NCBI GenBank assembly: GCA_033398695.1
Contig: CM065802.1
Location: 136,076,096-136,140,095 of the forward strand
Length of the DNA: 64,000 nucleotides
From: Orobanche coerulescens
Taxonomy: Eukaryota; Streptophyta; Magnoliopsida; Lamiales; Orobanchaceae
Reading direction: 5' to 3'
Part shown: piece after piece, positions 23,090 to 34,443 of the stretch
Position numbering within the stretch: the stretch's first letter is position 1
Layout: each line of letters opens with the position of its first letter
The notes under the pieces: model-generated
The model's database searches: none
Seen by the model: only the letters and a program-made list of their open reading frames with translations
Told to the model about the DNA's origin: nothing
Position numbers and translations under genes: made by a program

Positions 23090-24142
23090 CATTTTCCATT
23101 AAGCACTTCAGAGATACTGTTGATAGTGTTCTTCTATGTGAATCAGCTGTTTTTTTCTCGGTTTCTTTGGTCAAGTCTGTTTATGTTTTGGTATGAGAAG
23201 CTTTTTCACAAATATTATGCATTTGCGCTCTACATTCTCTGCGTCCGGCATAATCACTAGTGTATGTTGCTTGTGAATAATATTCATCAGTTTCTAGGAT
23301 TTGATGTTGAAGATTATTTCACTTTGGTCTTTTTCATGAAGTAGCCGCTAAAATCAAAAATATTTGTCGATGAGTCTCCAAAATCAAACATGATGGCCTC
23401 CGGCTTATTAACTATGGCAATCGATGATCGAGACGAACGTGGGTCATTTTTATGTCACCTTTAAGGTGACCATCGTCTTGATAGGTTATTTTTTTTTTCA
23501 TTTTGTTCAAGACTTAAACTTATCCTACAAGTCCTTGTTGAATTTTTATTATGAAAACTTATTGTGTTTTTCTCCACACGCCAACAGCTTACTCATTTAT
23601 CATTAATCACTTATTATTTGTTACATGACTTGTTTAGCTTACTTATTTTTACGAATCCTATACAAACCTTTCTTTCTAGTACAGTACTTTTAACACATGA
23701 TTTTGGTGAATCTCATCTTGAATTACATGTTCTGAACATGTCAGATACTAATTATTGCATTTGAGAATCTTGGTCTTTTAAAGTTCAATGAATTCCAAAT
23801 AACTTTCTTATGTTGCGTGAGATGAGCACATCCTCTTTGAGTATACTGTTGAAATTTGAAATGACTCAAAAATAAAAAAAATCCAAGCAGGAGCATCAAA
23901 TCTGTTCTTGTTTAACTTGTTCAGATAACTGATCCTGCTTGACACACATAATGCTTGCTTTCTCTCTTATCCTTGTTTAATTGGTGTTATCTGATGTACA
24001 GGAAATGTGTTGTCTTTGGTGAACTTGTCAATGGAATGAGCCTTTTGATTTAACTTTTGAAGAAATATTACGAGCAATATTTCCATGGTATTGATTTATC
24101 TATATTTCTTTTATGCTCTATTTTTTTTCTTTCTGTTGGAAG
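23090..24142 (+). other. Intron-like sequence between the two ATPase exon copies
   Basis: T-rich DNA with no reading frame of interest; resembles plant intron sequence. A segment at about 24040-24065 (TTTTGATTTAACTTTTGAAG) also occurs at about 22446-22466, showing further internal reuse. Confidence 0.5.
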
Positions 24143-24301
24143 GTGATGGCTCGTTCTTCACCAATGGATAAGCATACACTTGTGAAACATTTGCGAACCA
24201 CTTTTGAGAAGGTTGTTGCAGTGACTGGAGATGGAACAAATGATGCTCCTGCACTTCATGAAGCAGATATTGGCCTTGCAATGGGAATTTCTGGAACTGA
24301 G
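24143..24301 (+). pseudogene. Captured ACA-type Ca2+-ATPase exon, second copy (open)
   Basis: Exactly 53 codons between an AG acceptor and a GTGATAG donor, starting [20 protein letters not shown] and containing [20 protein letters not shown]. These residues form the nucleotide-binding hinge of plant plasma-membrane-type (autoinhibited, ACA) Ca2+ pumps, which export Ca2+ from the cytosol. The intact family is about 1,000 residues, so this is a small fragment. The reading frame of this exon is intact. Confidence 0.9.
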
Positions 24302-24611
24302 GTGATAGAATCTAATCCTTTCCCCCCTTCTCTGTAATAAGCGGATATGCCATGTTCTAGTTGCTAGATATATTTTTTTATGTTATTTCTAAGACTGCTG
24401 TGAAGTTGATTTGAATTTGTAGTTGTCAATTTGAAAACTAAAGTGTAGGACAGAACAACCCTGGAGATGTGTTGTATCTTATATGGTGACAGACATTTTA
24501 ATAGGTCTTCTTTGAGACGGTCTTATGGATCTTGTCCCTTTTCTGTATTCCTTCATGAGTTCAGTATTGGGCGGCTGAACATTATTAGAGTAATAAACTG
24601 GAATTGTTAAT
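24178..24611 (+). repeat. CACTA internal direct duplication, copy 2
   Basis: Counterpart of 22657-23089. Confidence 0.85.
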
Positions 24612-24651
24612 ACCCTCAATTTATAACTGTTTGGTTTGTAAATTTTTACAG

Positions 24652-24822
24652 GTGGCCAAAGAGAGTGCTGATGTTATAATCCTAGATGATAATTTCTCCA
24701 CCATTGTTACTGTTGCGAGATGGGGCCGCTCAGTTTATGTGAACATTCAAAAGTTTGTTCAGTTTGAAACCATCAGAATGTGGTAGCTCTAATTGTCAAC
24801 TTCTCTTCAGCCTGCTTGACAG
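24652..24822 (+). pseudogene. Captured ACA-type Ca2+-ATPase, next exon, frameshifted
   Basis: Starts after TTTTTACAG with VAKESADVIILDDNFSTIVT, continues VARWGRSVYVNIQKFVQF, then loses frame by what looks like a 1-base deletion at about 24768-24778; the rest of the expected membrane segment is recognisable at DNA level up to a GTAAAC donor at 24823. In the intact pump this exon follows the previous one directly, so captured exons keep genomic order and intron. Confidence 0.88.
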
Positions 24823-24979
24823 GTAAACATGAAGAGGATTGCCACGTCAATCTACAGGTTATCTTCAATAAAAGAATATCAATATAGAGTATCACAAGGC
24901 GTTGTTTTGATTTTATCGAGGGCAATTATATCTCTTTGAAGCCATTGCATTATTTAATCTACTTTGTGATGAGCTAACT

Positions 24980-25155
24980 TTTTTTTTTCTAATTTCAGAT
25001 TGGGAGAAGTCCATAATGATTCAGAGAAGGATTTAGATGTGCTACTACTTCTATTGAGGACGGAGATGAGACGGATGAAGATGAAGATGAAGATGAAGAT
25101 AGATGAAGATGAAGATGAAGAGGAAGAGGAATAGGAAGAGGAAGAAGAGCCATGA
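24980..25155 (+). other. Exon-like segment with (GATGAA)n acidic repeat
   Basis: After a T-rich AG acceptor-like site (about 24998), an open stretch reads TSIEDGDETDEDEDEDEDR before a stop, in a GAAGAT microsatellite. It may be the acidic C-terminus of a third captured gene or simple repeat expansion. No family is recognised. Confidence 0.35.
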
Positions 25156-25369
25156 CTCATGTTTATATAATGTTTAACTAAGATATTGGTCTATGTATTA
25201 CTAAGTTAGATTGTGTGTCACTTGAACTTAGTTATTTTGCTTCAACTTGGTCATTTTCCTAAACTTAGTCTGAGTGAATTTATTGATGTTGGAACAGCAG
25301 TAATATTGCTCGGTTGGATTGATGTTACGATATACCAATTGAAATAAATCTAATGGTCATGCCGGTTTT

Positions 25370-25783
25370 TTTATTTAGCATTGCAATAGAAGCTTAAATG
25401 TTGCCATATATGTTATATTCATTAATAAAATTAGATTGCATTTGATTCTAAATACGTTGCAATTGGGCATATATATGTTGCCTTAGGGTTGCCTGAATCC
25501 ATGTATTGCAACAATTAACACAAAACAATCGTTGGAAAAAAATGTTGCCATAGGTAGTCCAAGATATTGCAATGGTGTTAAACATGTTGCTATAGCCGTT
25601 AAATCGTTGCCATATACTCTATTTGCAACAATAATATGGCGTTGCAATATGGTACCAAATTCGTTGCCATAAGGGCCCTATGGCAACCAGAGCAAAGGGC
25701 CTTGATTTTTGCATAATTGTTGCAATAGGCCCTATTGCAATGAATTTAGGGCATATTGCAACGTATTTTACACGTTGCTGTAT
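25370..25783. repeat. CACTA right subterminal repeats
   Basis: About 15 or more units of TTGCAAT or GTTGCCATA in both orientations over about 410 bp, much denser than at the left end. Confidence 0.8.
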
Positions 25784-25801
25784 GCAATCTATGGTGTAGT
25801 G
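25784..25801 (-). repeat. CACTA terminal inverted repeat, right
   Basis: Reverse complement of the left terminus, ending GTGTAGTG, followed by the AGA duplication. Confidence 0.95.
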
Positions 25802-25804
25802 AGA

Positions 25805-26800
25805 TTAATACATTTGATTCGATGTTAAGGAGATGATGAAGTGATGATAATCCAACTCAAAGACTTGAAGATGATGATGGATGATAGAAGCTCGAAGAGA
25901 ACTCTCCAAAATGCCCAAAATCGCCCGAAACCGATGAGGGAATGAGAAAGGATGATAAAATGACGAACTCAGGCTAACTGTCCAATATATAGCCATTCCA
26001 GGTTAGCGTGCGCTAGCCCTTGTGCGTAGCGTGCGCTAACGGATAATTTGGGTAGTCCAGTACCTACTGTCCGAACACGGTAGCGCGCGCTACGTACCCT
26101 TTTGTAGCGTGCGCTACGGTCATGCCATTAGCGTGCGTTAATACCCATTGTTAGCGTGCGCTAACGAATTATGTGATGCCCAGTACTGGAATCCAGAAAC
26201 CTTATGTCCTCTGATCTGATCTCGATAGCGTGCGCTACAACCAACGATTAGCGTGCGCTATAATATCGATTGCGTACGCTAAATATCACTCATAGCGTGC
26301 GCTATGAATTAATCCAGTGCAGTCCAGTAGCCACTGGACTCAACCTGATCCGTCCCTAGCGCGCGCTACTCCACATATTTAGCGTGCGCTACTACAACCC
26401 GCTAGCGCATGCTACTTACCACTCGTAGCGTGCGCTACAAATAACTCACCTGCAGTCCAGTACCTTCTGGACTGCAACCAGGGTAACATTAGCGTGCGCT
26501 AATGCTGAGTGGTAGCGTGCGCTACTTGTACTCAATTAGCGTACGCTAAAAAGAGTATGTAGCGTGCGCTACTCCTCACGCACAGTCCACAACGAAAATG
26601 ACAACGATGATAAACACGGCACGAAACTCCAATTAGATTAGTGACGAATGACGATTGATACACGATACAATTACTCTGAATGATGAATACCATGATTGAA
26701 TATGAGTGACAATTGATCATTAATGAGTGAAATTACTGAGTATCAATTACTGAATGATAAATACTGAATGATAATTACTGAATTACAACCGGGTATTACA
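25805..26800 (-). repeat. Element D 5' LTR, right part
   Basis: Continues the LTR after the CACTA element and ends GGGTATTACA. It contains the same 18-site palindrome array (about 25998-26570). Confidence 0.9.
25984..26570 (-). promoter_or_regulatory. Element D 5' LTR promoter: phased palindromes and TATA box
   Basis: As for 13371-13961, with minor differences (one site is TAGCGCATGCTA). TATA at about 25984-25992. The CACTA element sits about 180 bp downstream of this TATA box, inside the would-be transcript. Confidence 0.75.
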
Positions 26801-26805
26801 GATTA

Positions 26806-28779
26806 AGGCCGTAAGGGAGTGTTGACCGAGTTACGGCCGTAAGGCGCTGCATGTTACGGCCGTAACATGCTCGGCCATATATAGGCCTGGCCGACGGGTT
26901 GTGGTCATTTTCCACCTTTCATCCTCCTTCTTCCGCGATTCTCTGTCGTTACTCCTGGGTGGTGATCGGAGGTATCGTCGTGCATCATTTTGGGAAGCTT
27001 AGTTCGTGTCAATCATTATCTAATCCTTGTTCTTCGTCGGACTGAGGTAAATTCTTGAAATCTCCTAGGGTTGGCTTTCGGGATTTACTTCTTGATTTTC
27101 GATGTTCATTTGATTTTGATGAATCGATTGATGTTATTGAGCATTAGTAATCGTGTTCTATGGGTTGTATATCCGTATTTCGAGTTTGTTTAACTCGATT
27201 GGCGATTCGAGTGTTCTTGGGAGTTATTGAACATTGAATCTTCGATTAAATGTCCCAATGAGTTTCCCCTCGATAGTTTGGTGGGATTTCCATTATTTTT
27301 GGTCTTGATTCTCGTCGTAATCGTATCTTTGTTGTTTTTTGCCGGGGGATTATAGGTGTTCAAGGGTTTCCGGTCGAGCTTTCCCGTTGCTTCGCGTGCT
27401 TTGGACTTGAGGCGAGTATCTCGTCTATAATCTTTATACTTTGAGAATGTGACGTGTCATGAATTTAACGTGGACTTGTTAGTGATTGAACGTTTAACCG
27501 TAACTTACTTCTAAATGAATATGTGATTCTATGAAAGTAAATACGAACGTAAATCTAAGGTTCCCGAAGAATGACAACAGCCATTTCATGTGTATTTTGC
27601 TTAAAACGAATGCTAGAAATGAGAAGTTATCCGAGGAATTGCGGAATCATGGAATATTTGTATAGTCCGCTGGTTAGCCTGTTTCCTGAATGATGGTGTG
27701 ATGTGAATGTTTTGCCTTTGTGGAGGTGTATGATGTGTTAGCTTATGTTTTACGTGTTTGCGATTGTGGTGAATATTGTACCTTTGTTGTTGTGTAATTG
27801 GTGAATTGAGATGTTACCCGGGTAGGGACCCGTGAGGCCTCCGGCGGTGCGTACTTGCTAGTACGACCAGTTGATATGATTTGACCATAAGGTTATCTAA
27901 TTGGGTAGGTCTGGAGAGGGCTCCGAGAATCGTTACTTGCGAGTGCGATGTTAAGATAACTTATGGGTGGGTTTGAGCTTGTTTTCGGTAACTAATCTGG
28001 GTGGGTCCCATCGAGGCTATAGAGGTGATTTGAGTATTTGATTGGATATCTCTGAATTATGAATGCTTGAATCTTAGATCCCAGTTATATTGGTGAATAT
28101 GGTTTTGTCTTTGAGGCTTGTTTGAGAATTGAACCATTTATATGATTTTGAAAGAAAACCCTTTTGAAAAGAAGAATTATAGCTTTTCATGATTTTACAC
28201 TGAGACCCCCGACGTCTTCAATTATTCTTTTAAATGTGTTTTGAAGTTATCCTTATGATCCTTCCTAGTGGAAACTGTTTTCGAAAAGAATTGAGACTCG
28301 GGGATCGTGTTGCTACCTTGTCAAAAGGTTATTTTCATAATGATTGTATTCTCGATGTATAACTTTATATCTTGGTTACTTGATAGCAATTTTCATCGCT
28401 AACCCCTCGTTGGGGACTATTTATATTCTTTTCAGTTGTCCTGATGGGAGAAGCAATCACAGGAGGATGATGTAAAGCAGCGATAGTAGTCACAGTTGTA
28501 GTCGGTTGTCCGTCAGTGATCTGTCGGTCTGAGTGTTTGTTTCTAGCTTTTTTGTCATCCTTAAGAGGATGGACACGTTATTTATTATGTGATCGAGTTG
28601 TATTTTGATTTACTAGTTGTACTGCTATGCTGTGTTTTGAGAGACCAAATCGGTCTACGGTTTTATGTTTTGGGCGAGTTGACCGCGTATGGGTTTTGTT
28701 TTGTAGTCTCCTGCCTGGTAGATCCTTGCAGAAAGGGTCTACGGCGTGTAATATATCTGAGTGGATTGGGGGTGTTACA
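26806..28779 (+). repeat. Element B LTR1, right part
   Basis: Resumes the LTR after GATTA and ends GGTGTTACA, followed by the primer site. It includes the end of the palindrome array, the TATA box at 26876-26885 (CCATATATAGG), the CCCC/GGGG hairpin near 28400 and the conserved block near 28432-28500. Confidence 0.9.
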
Positions 28780-28783
28780 TAAA

Positions 28784-28795
28784 TGGTATCAGAGG
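28784..28795 (+). other. Element B primer binding site
   Basis: TGGTATCAGAGG, one base from the initiator-Met primer site, 4 nt after the LTR end. Confidence 0.8.
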
Positions 28796-30634
28796 TTAAG
28801 TTTGCGAAAACCTAGGCAGTTGGTTCTAGTTGGGTCTTGTCGAGTCGTGCCTTGTCGTGTCACCCGGGTAGCAATTGTGAATAAGTGTGATCGTGGTAAT
28901 CTATTGTGATCAAATGTGATTCATTGTGATTAGTATCGTGGTGCAGCCATCATCTCCGTGCGGCCTGTGGACGTAAGTCTCCTCCTTTATGCGAGGTATC
29001 TGGGTTTCATGATTTCATCTATGTGAGTTAATTGTGGTGCATAATTTTATTTGCATGGTGTTGTGTAATGGAGTTTGTATTCGATACTTGTGACACACTG
29101 TATGTGTATAGAATTGGACGTATTGATGTTTTGACCTTGAACCACCATGTGGGGTGGTATGATGTGAAAGTTGTGAACCTTGATGGGTTTCGAAAAAGTT
29201 ATCGACGGTAGAGTTGATGAGAAACTCAGATGGATGGTTTTGTTGTATGTTTAAACTTGATGCCCACGAGATGTATTTGATTGAATTGGTGATTATATTT
29301 TCCGTTTGGGCATGTGGTTTTAAGTTCGATTATTTTTGGACCATTGTAATTATGCCCACTGCGGGTAGGTTTGAGAACGTTTTTCTGAAGGACTTTAAGG
29401 GTCTGAGCATTTTTGTGGAAATTGATTTTTGAAAATATTTTGATGTGCGATTAAACAACGGCCTGTATAGATTTTGAAATCGGTTGGATTTTGACAAGTT
29501 GGTCCTGTATTTTCAAATGACACTATCAGACGGTATTTGGAAAATGTATTTTAAAGTACTACGGACATTGCAAAATATTACCGTCATCTTCGGTTATGAT
29601 CGAAAGGATTTTGGAAAATTTCTGTTTTGCAAAACGATTTTGGTTTTCAGAATTTAAAAAATTATGTGTTTGTGTGTTGGGACTAAGTCGTTGCGACAAG
29701 TTGTTATGCTGTTATGCCCGTTGGAGAATTTTTACAGTATTTTCTAAATGTCGAGATACACTGTTAGGAGTCGATCCTTAACCTTCGGAGTTGTTTTGAG
29801 GCTGTTGATTCTGCTGTCTTATAGTTAGTTGTTACGGTCGTAAGCTTCTGACTGTCACGGCAGTAACTTTGTTGTTACAGTTATATCTGTGCACATTATC
29901 GGTCGTTTAATTCCTGTTGACATAGTCATATGGTCCATCCGTGACGATCGTGAACTTTAACTGTTGTATCAGTAATGTTGTACTCAGTTGTATATCCTGT
30001 ATGGATATTATTGACGTATTATTAATCATTACGTTTCCTGTTAGCGAATTTTGGTTGTACACCTAGATGTTACGACTACATAGTTTGGTTTAATTGTATT
30101 ATTCTATGACGCTATCCGGATGTGATAGTTGATCAGTGGTAATGATGATATATATTGATAAAGTCATTTTGATGATATCGTTTATCGAGTAGATTGATGT
30201 TTCAAAATGTTGTTTTGCAAATGACTTTCAAAACGAAACAATTATGATAATGGGTTCATAATTTTGATCAAACGACAGAGGTATTGAAACATTTCTTTTC
30301 AAAAACTCATTTCAGCAACATCATTCAAACTCAGGAATTTTAAAACATTATCATTGAAATAAATAACTTGGAAACATTTTATTTTTAAAAATATTACCCA
30401 TGTTTGACCACAATGATATGTATGTGATTTTGACCGTGATTGTTTTAGTAAAGGTCGTACATTTTTGTTGATGTAGCCAAGTGAATGACTTATGAATTTG
30501 GATCCTATTGTTGCAGTGATAGTTCGTGTATTCGTGTAATGACTCAGAGTGAGTATTTTATTGTATTACCATTTGTTGCCCCATGTTGATTATGTGATGT
30601 TTGTGCTGTTGTTCTGAACGGCTGTGAGTTCAGT
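28796..30634 (+). other. Element B leader
   Basis: About 1.8 kb without coding signature. It contains scattered TTACGGTCGTAA-like words near 29830-29880, weaker than the LTR array. Confidence 0.6.
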
Positions 30635-31603
30635 ATGCCGAGAGGTTGTGGCAATCAGTCGCGCGATCAGGATCATGTTGCCGGTAATGGCGTTAGTATT
30701 GGTGTTGCTACTATACTTCAGCAGGTGGCAGACCAGATGACTCATTTGGCTCAGGTGGTTTAGCGTAACACTACCGTGACTGAGAACGTCGGGTCGACTC
30801 AGTGGCTTAGAGAAGTGGTTCTTATGCACCCTCCTCGTTTTGCGGGCGCGGGTGATACTTTGGGCTGGGACGGTTGGCTTTTACAATTGGAGAAGATTTT
30901 CAAGGCGATTGGTTGTCCAGAGGAATGGAGGATTCCTATCGCTCAGTTCCTTCTCGATAGTGACGCTGCTAATTGGTGGGAGGCCGTTGAGCCTCAGGAT
31001 CATGATGTTACTTGGGAAGAGTTTAAGAAGTTGATGGAAGCGGAGTTCTGTCTGGAGCCGATCCGAGAGCAGACGATCCGAGGTTTTTATCTAGCCGAGC
31101 CGCAGGATATACCCGTGTCGCAGGTTATTATCGATTATAGTCGACAGCTTGCTTATGTGAAGAGGCACGTGAGGACCGAGGAAGACAAAATCCGTCATTT
31201 TGATATGCGGATGAGACCAGAGATTCGACAGTACATGTCAGGTTTCACGTGTACTACTTTGAGAGAGTATCATAATCGAGCCATGGCGTACGATATGGCA
31301 TCGTTATCTACTGGGCCTTTGCATGAGTCGAAGAGGCAGAGGACGTTTGGTGATTTTTCGGATAATGTGAGAGTCGAAACTCCTTCTCATCGAGTTTCGC
31401 GTAGTCGTATGGCTAAACCTTACCTTTCTTCATTTGGTGGAACCAAAAGCTCCAAGTCATCTCCTTTGACTCCTTGTCAGACTCGGAGGTGTTTCAATTG
31501 CAACGTTGTGGGTCATGTGCAAGGTAATTGTCCTTCACAGCCGATTACTTGTTATAACTGTGGACTCGAGGGCCACAGAGTTCAGTATTGTTCTATTCAA
31601 TGA
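30635..31603 (+). pseudogene. gag: Element B gag, one in-frame stop
   Basis: The ATG at 30635 opens a frame of 322 codons that is interrupted only by TAG at 30761-30763, where a CAG (Gln) codon is likely original; the downstream open part starts at the Met at 30776. The N-terminus is followed by a capsid-type retrotransposon gag domain (PPRFAGAGDTLGWDGWLLQL to about residue 180), a basic Ser-rich linker, and two CCHC knuckles (CFNCNVVGHVQGNC and CYNCGLEGHRVQYC). It ends with no following pol. Element H (about 50625-50735) carries a related gag N-terminus. Confidence 0.88.
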
Positions 31604-31734
31604 AGTTTCTCGGAATCGAGCTTCAGCACCATTATCAGGATCGACTCGTGTATATCGCTGAGGTTTAATTGTTGGTTCACTTTGATGACTGCTTACTTCA
31701 CCCTTTCTTTAAGTTTCAGGACGAAACTTCTTTT

Positions 31735-31747
31735 TAGAGGGGTAAAA
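31735..31747 (+). other. Element B polypurine tract
   Basis: TAGAGGGGTAAAA immediately before the TGTAATAACC start of LTR2. Confidence 0.75.
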
Positions 31748-32046
31748 TGTAATAACCGAGATTTTTTATTTCCAGTTGCCCTGAATTATTTGTCGTTTGG
31801 TTCCGGTTATTTTGTTTCATTATGATTACGTGGGATACGTTTTTCTATGATGTACGGTATGATGTGTTATGTTGTAAAGTTCGTCGAGTGAGACTTGTGT
31901 CGGATGCGTTTCTTTGATTAAATGCGTGCTTGTGGTATGTTATGCTTCGTGAAATTGCTCATTATTGTTTTGAGTCATAGCCGGTGGGTTAGGGTGACCG
32001 AGATGTTGTCGAACATCTAACCGGACTGTCGGAACAATCGAGTTTC

Positions 32047-32362
32047 GACCGTAAAGCCTGGTCGGTTACGGCCGTAATGCCATGCCGGTTACGGACGTAA
32101 GATTGAGGTCGAGTACGGCCATAAGTGAGAGGACTGGTACGGCCGTAAGGGAGACCGAGTTACGGCCGCAAGAGTCTATGCATTACAGCCGCAACTTGCC
32201 GATGGTAACGGCCGTAAGGTGCCCGAGCAATTTGGGCAGTATTCAAGAAGGATCGGTTACAGCCATAAGGGTAGGCCGATTATGGCCGTAGGGGAGTGTT
32301 GACCGAGTTACGGCCATAAGGTGCTGCATGTTACGGCCGTCACATGCTCGACCATATATAGG
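32047..32362 (+). promoter_or_regulatory. Element B LTR2 promoter: phased CGGCCG palindromes and TATA box
   Basis: TTACGGCCGTAA-like 12-mers begin at 32066, 32089, 32113, 32137, 32160, 32183, 32206, 32257, 32280, 32308 and 32331, mostly 23-24 bp apart. CCATATATAGG at 32352-32362 follows 10 bp after the last site. Confidence 0.75.
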
Positions 32363-33285
32363 CCTGACCGATGGGTTGTGGTCATTTTCCATCTTTCATC
32401 CTCATTCTTCCGCGATTCTCGGCCGATACTCCTGGGTGGTAATTGGAGGTATCGTCGTGCATCATTTTGGGAAGCTTAGTTCGTGTCAATCATCATCTAA
32501 TCCTTGTTCTTCATCAGATCGAGGTAAATTCTTGAAATCTCATAGGGTTGACTTTCGGGATTTCCTTCTTGATTTTTGATGTTCATCGGATTTTGATGAA
32601 TCAGTTGATGTTATCGAGCATTAGTAATCATGTTCTATGGGTTGTATATCCATATTTTGAGTTTGTTTAACTCGATTGGCGATTCAAGTGTTCTTGGGAG
32701 TTATTGAACATTGAATGTTCGATTAAATGTCCCAATGAGTTTCCCCTCGATAGTTTGGTGGGATATCTGTTGTTTTTGATCTTGATTCTCGTCGTAATCA
32801 TATCTTTGTTGTTTTTGGCCGGGGATTATAGGTGTCCAAGGGTTTCCGGTCGAGCTTTCCCGTTGCTTCGCGTGCTTTGGACTTGAGGCGAGTATATCGT
32901 CTATAATCTTTATACTTTGAGAATGTGATGTGTCGTGAATTTAACGTGGACTTGTTAGTGATTGAACGTTTAACCGTTACTTACTTCTAAATGAATATGT
33001 GATTCTATGAAAGTAAATATGAACATAAACCTGAGGTTCCCAAAGAATGACAACAACCATATCATGTGTATTTTGCTTAAAACGAATGCTAGAAATGAGT
33101 AGTTATCCGAAGAATTGTGGAATCGTGGAATATTTGTATAGTCCGCTGGTTAGCCTGTTTCCTGAATGATGGTGTGACGTGAATGTTGTGACTTTGTGGA
33201 TGTGTATGATGCGTTAGCTTATGTTTTACGGGTTTGCGATTGTGGTGAATATTGTACCTTTGTTGTTGTGTAATTGGTGGATTGA

Positions 33286-33623
33286 GATGTTACCCGGGTA
33301 GGGACCCGTGAGGCCTCAAGCGGCGCATGTTTGCGAGTACGACCAATTGATATGATTTGACCATAAGGTTATCGAATTGGGTAGGTCTGGAGAGGGCTCC
33401 GAGAATCGTCACTTGCGAGTGCAATGTCACGATAACTTATGGGCGTGTTTGACTGATGTTACCCGGGTAGGGACCCGTGAGGCCTCCGGCGGCGCGTACT
33501 TGAGAGTATGGCCAATTGTCATGATTTGACCATGAGTTTATCTAATCGGGTAGGTCTGGAGAGGGCTCCGAGAATCATTACTTGCGAGTGCGATGTCAAG
33601 ATAACTTATGGGTGGGTTTGAGC
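33286..33623 (+). repeat. 169-bp tandem duplication in element B LTR2
   Basis: Two copies starting GATGTTACCCGGGTAGGG at 33286 and 33455; LTR1 has a single copy. It arose after, or at, insertion of B. Confidence 0.8.
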
Positions 33624-34438
33624 TTGTTTTTAGTAGCTAATCCGACTGGGTCCCATCGAGGCCATGGAGGTGATTTGAGTATTTGATTGGATATCTCTGA
33701 ATTGTGAATGCTTGAATCTTAGATCCCGGTTATATTGGTGAATATAGTTTTGTCTTTGAGGCTTGTTTGAGAATTGAACCATTTATATGATTTTGAAAGA
33801 AAACCCTTTTGAATAGAAGAATTATAAATCTTTTCATGATTTTACACTGAGACCCCCGACATCTTCAATTATTCTTTTAAATGTGTTTTGAAGTTATCTT
33901 TATGATCCTTCCTAGTGGAAACTATTTTCGAAAAGAATTGAGACTCGGGGATCGTGTTGCTTCCTTGTCAAAAGGTTATTTTCATAACGGTTGTATTCTC
34001 CATGTATAACTTTATAGCTTGGTTACTTGCTAGCGATTTCGATCGCTAACCCCTCGTTGGGGACTATTTATATTCTTTTCAGGTGTCCTGATGGGAGTGA
34101 ACAATCACAGGATCGGCTTGGAGGATGATTTAAAGCAGTGATACTAGTCACAGTTGTAGTCGGTTGTCCGTCAGTGATCTGTCGGTCTGAGTGTTTGTTT
34201 CTATCTTTTTTGTCATCCTTAATAGGATGGACACGTTGTGTATTATGTGATCGAGTTGTATTTTGATTTACCAGTTGTACTGCTATGCTGTGCTTTCAGA
34301 GACCAAACTGGTCTACAGTTTTATGTTTTGGTCGAGTTAACCACGTGTGGATTTTGTTTTGTAGTCTCCTGCCTGGTAGATCCTTGCGGAAAGGGGTCTA
34401 CGACATGTAATATCCCTGAGTGGATTGGGGGTGTTACA

Positions 34439-34443
34439 TAAAC
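34439..34443. repeat. Target site duplication of element B, right (TAAAC)
   Basis: Matches 11166-11170. Confidence 0.9.

Larger units (their letters stand above)
20915..25801 (+). mobile_element. Non-autonomous CACTA transposon carrying host gene fragments
   Basis: 4887 bp bounded by perfect 18-bp terminal inverted repeats (CACTACACCATAGATTGC) and a 3-bp AGA duplication. Many subterminal ATTGCAA and GTTGCCATA repeats lie near both ends, where CACTA transposase would bind. No transposase frame was found. The interior holds spliced-gene-like fragments of at least two host genes on the plus strand: a TRB/Single-Myb-Histone gene and an ACA-type Ca2+-ATPase, plus an acidic-repeat exon-like piece. 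It therefore resembles a Pack-CACTA that captured gene pieces. Confidence 0.9.
11729..26800 (-). mobile_element. Element D: gag-pol Ty3/gypsy retrotransposon, minus strand, with CACTA insert
   Basis: 3' LTR 11729-14190, internal 14191-19435, 5' LTR 19436-26800 (containing the CACTA element 20915-25801). The domain order gag, protease, reverse transcriptase, RNase H, integrase identifies Ty3/gypsy. The C-terminal region after integrase resembles the divergent chromodomain-like tail of Tekay/Del-type chromoviruses; this clade call is inference. The coding region has stops and frameshifts, so it is not autonomous now. The two LTRs are near-identical by eye, implying fairly recent insertion. Confidence 0.92.
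11171..34438 (+). mobile_element. Element B: gag-only gypsy-like retrotransposon, plus strand, with nested insertions
   Basis: LTR1 is 11171-11728 plus 26806-28779 (split by element D), the internal region is 28780-31747 and LTR2 is 31748-34438. TAAAC duplications flank it. The internal region has a primer site, a leader of about 1.8 kb and one gag ORF that ends about 130 bp before the polypurine tract. No pol is present. Without D the element is about 8.2 kb. Confidence 0.92.
31748..34438 (+). repeat. Element B LTR2 (2691 bp)
   Basis: Full-length LTR flanked by the polypurine tract and the TAAAC duplication. It is longer than LTR1 because of a 169-bp tandem duplication at 33286-33623. It gives the uninterrupted reference sequence for the D insertion site. 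Confidence 0.92.

Noticed and set aside
24113..24822. Functional P-type Ca2+-ATPase gene
   Set aside because: Only two exons of a roughly 1,000-residue protein are present, one frameshifted, inside a CACTA element. It is a captured fragment.
25079..25160. Poly-serine protein on the minus strand
   Set aside because: It is the reverse reading of the GAAGAT microsatellite, read in whichever frame stays open.
28589..29781. Series of 60-106-codon ORFs on the plus strand around the B LTR end and leader
   Set aside because: They are not conserved in length between LTR1 and LTR2, cross the LTR border, and have no domain.
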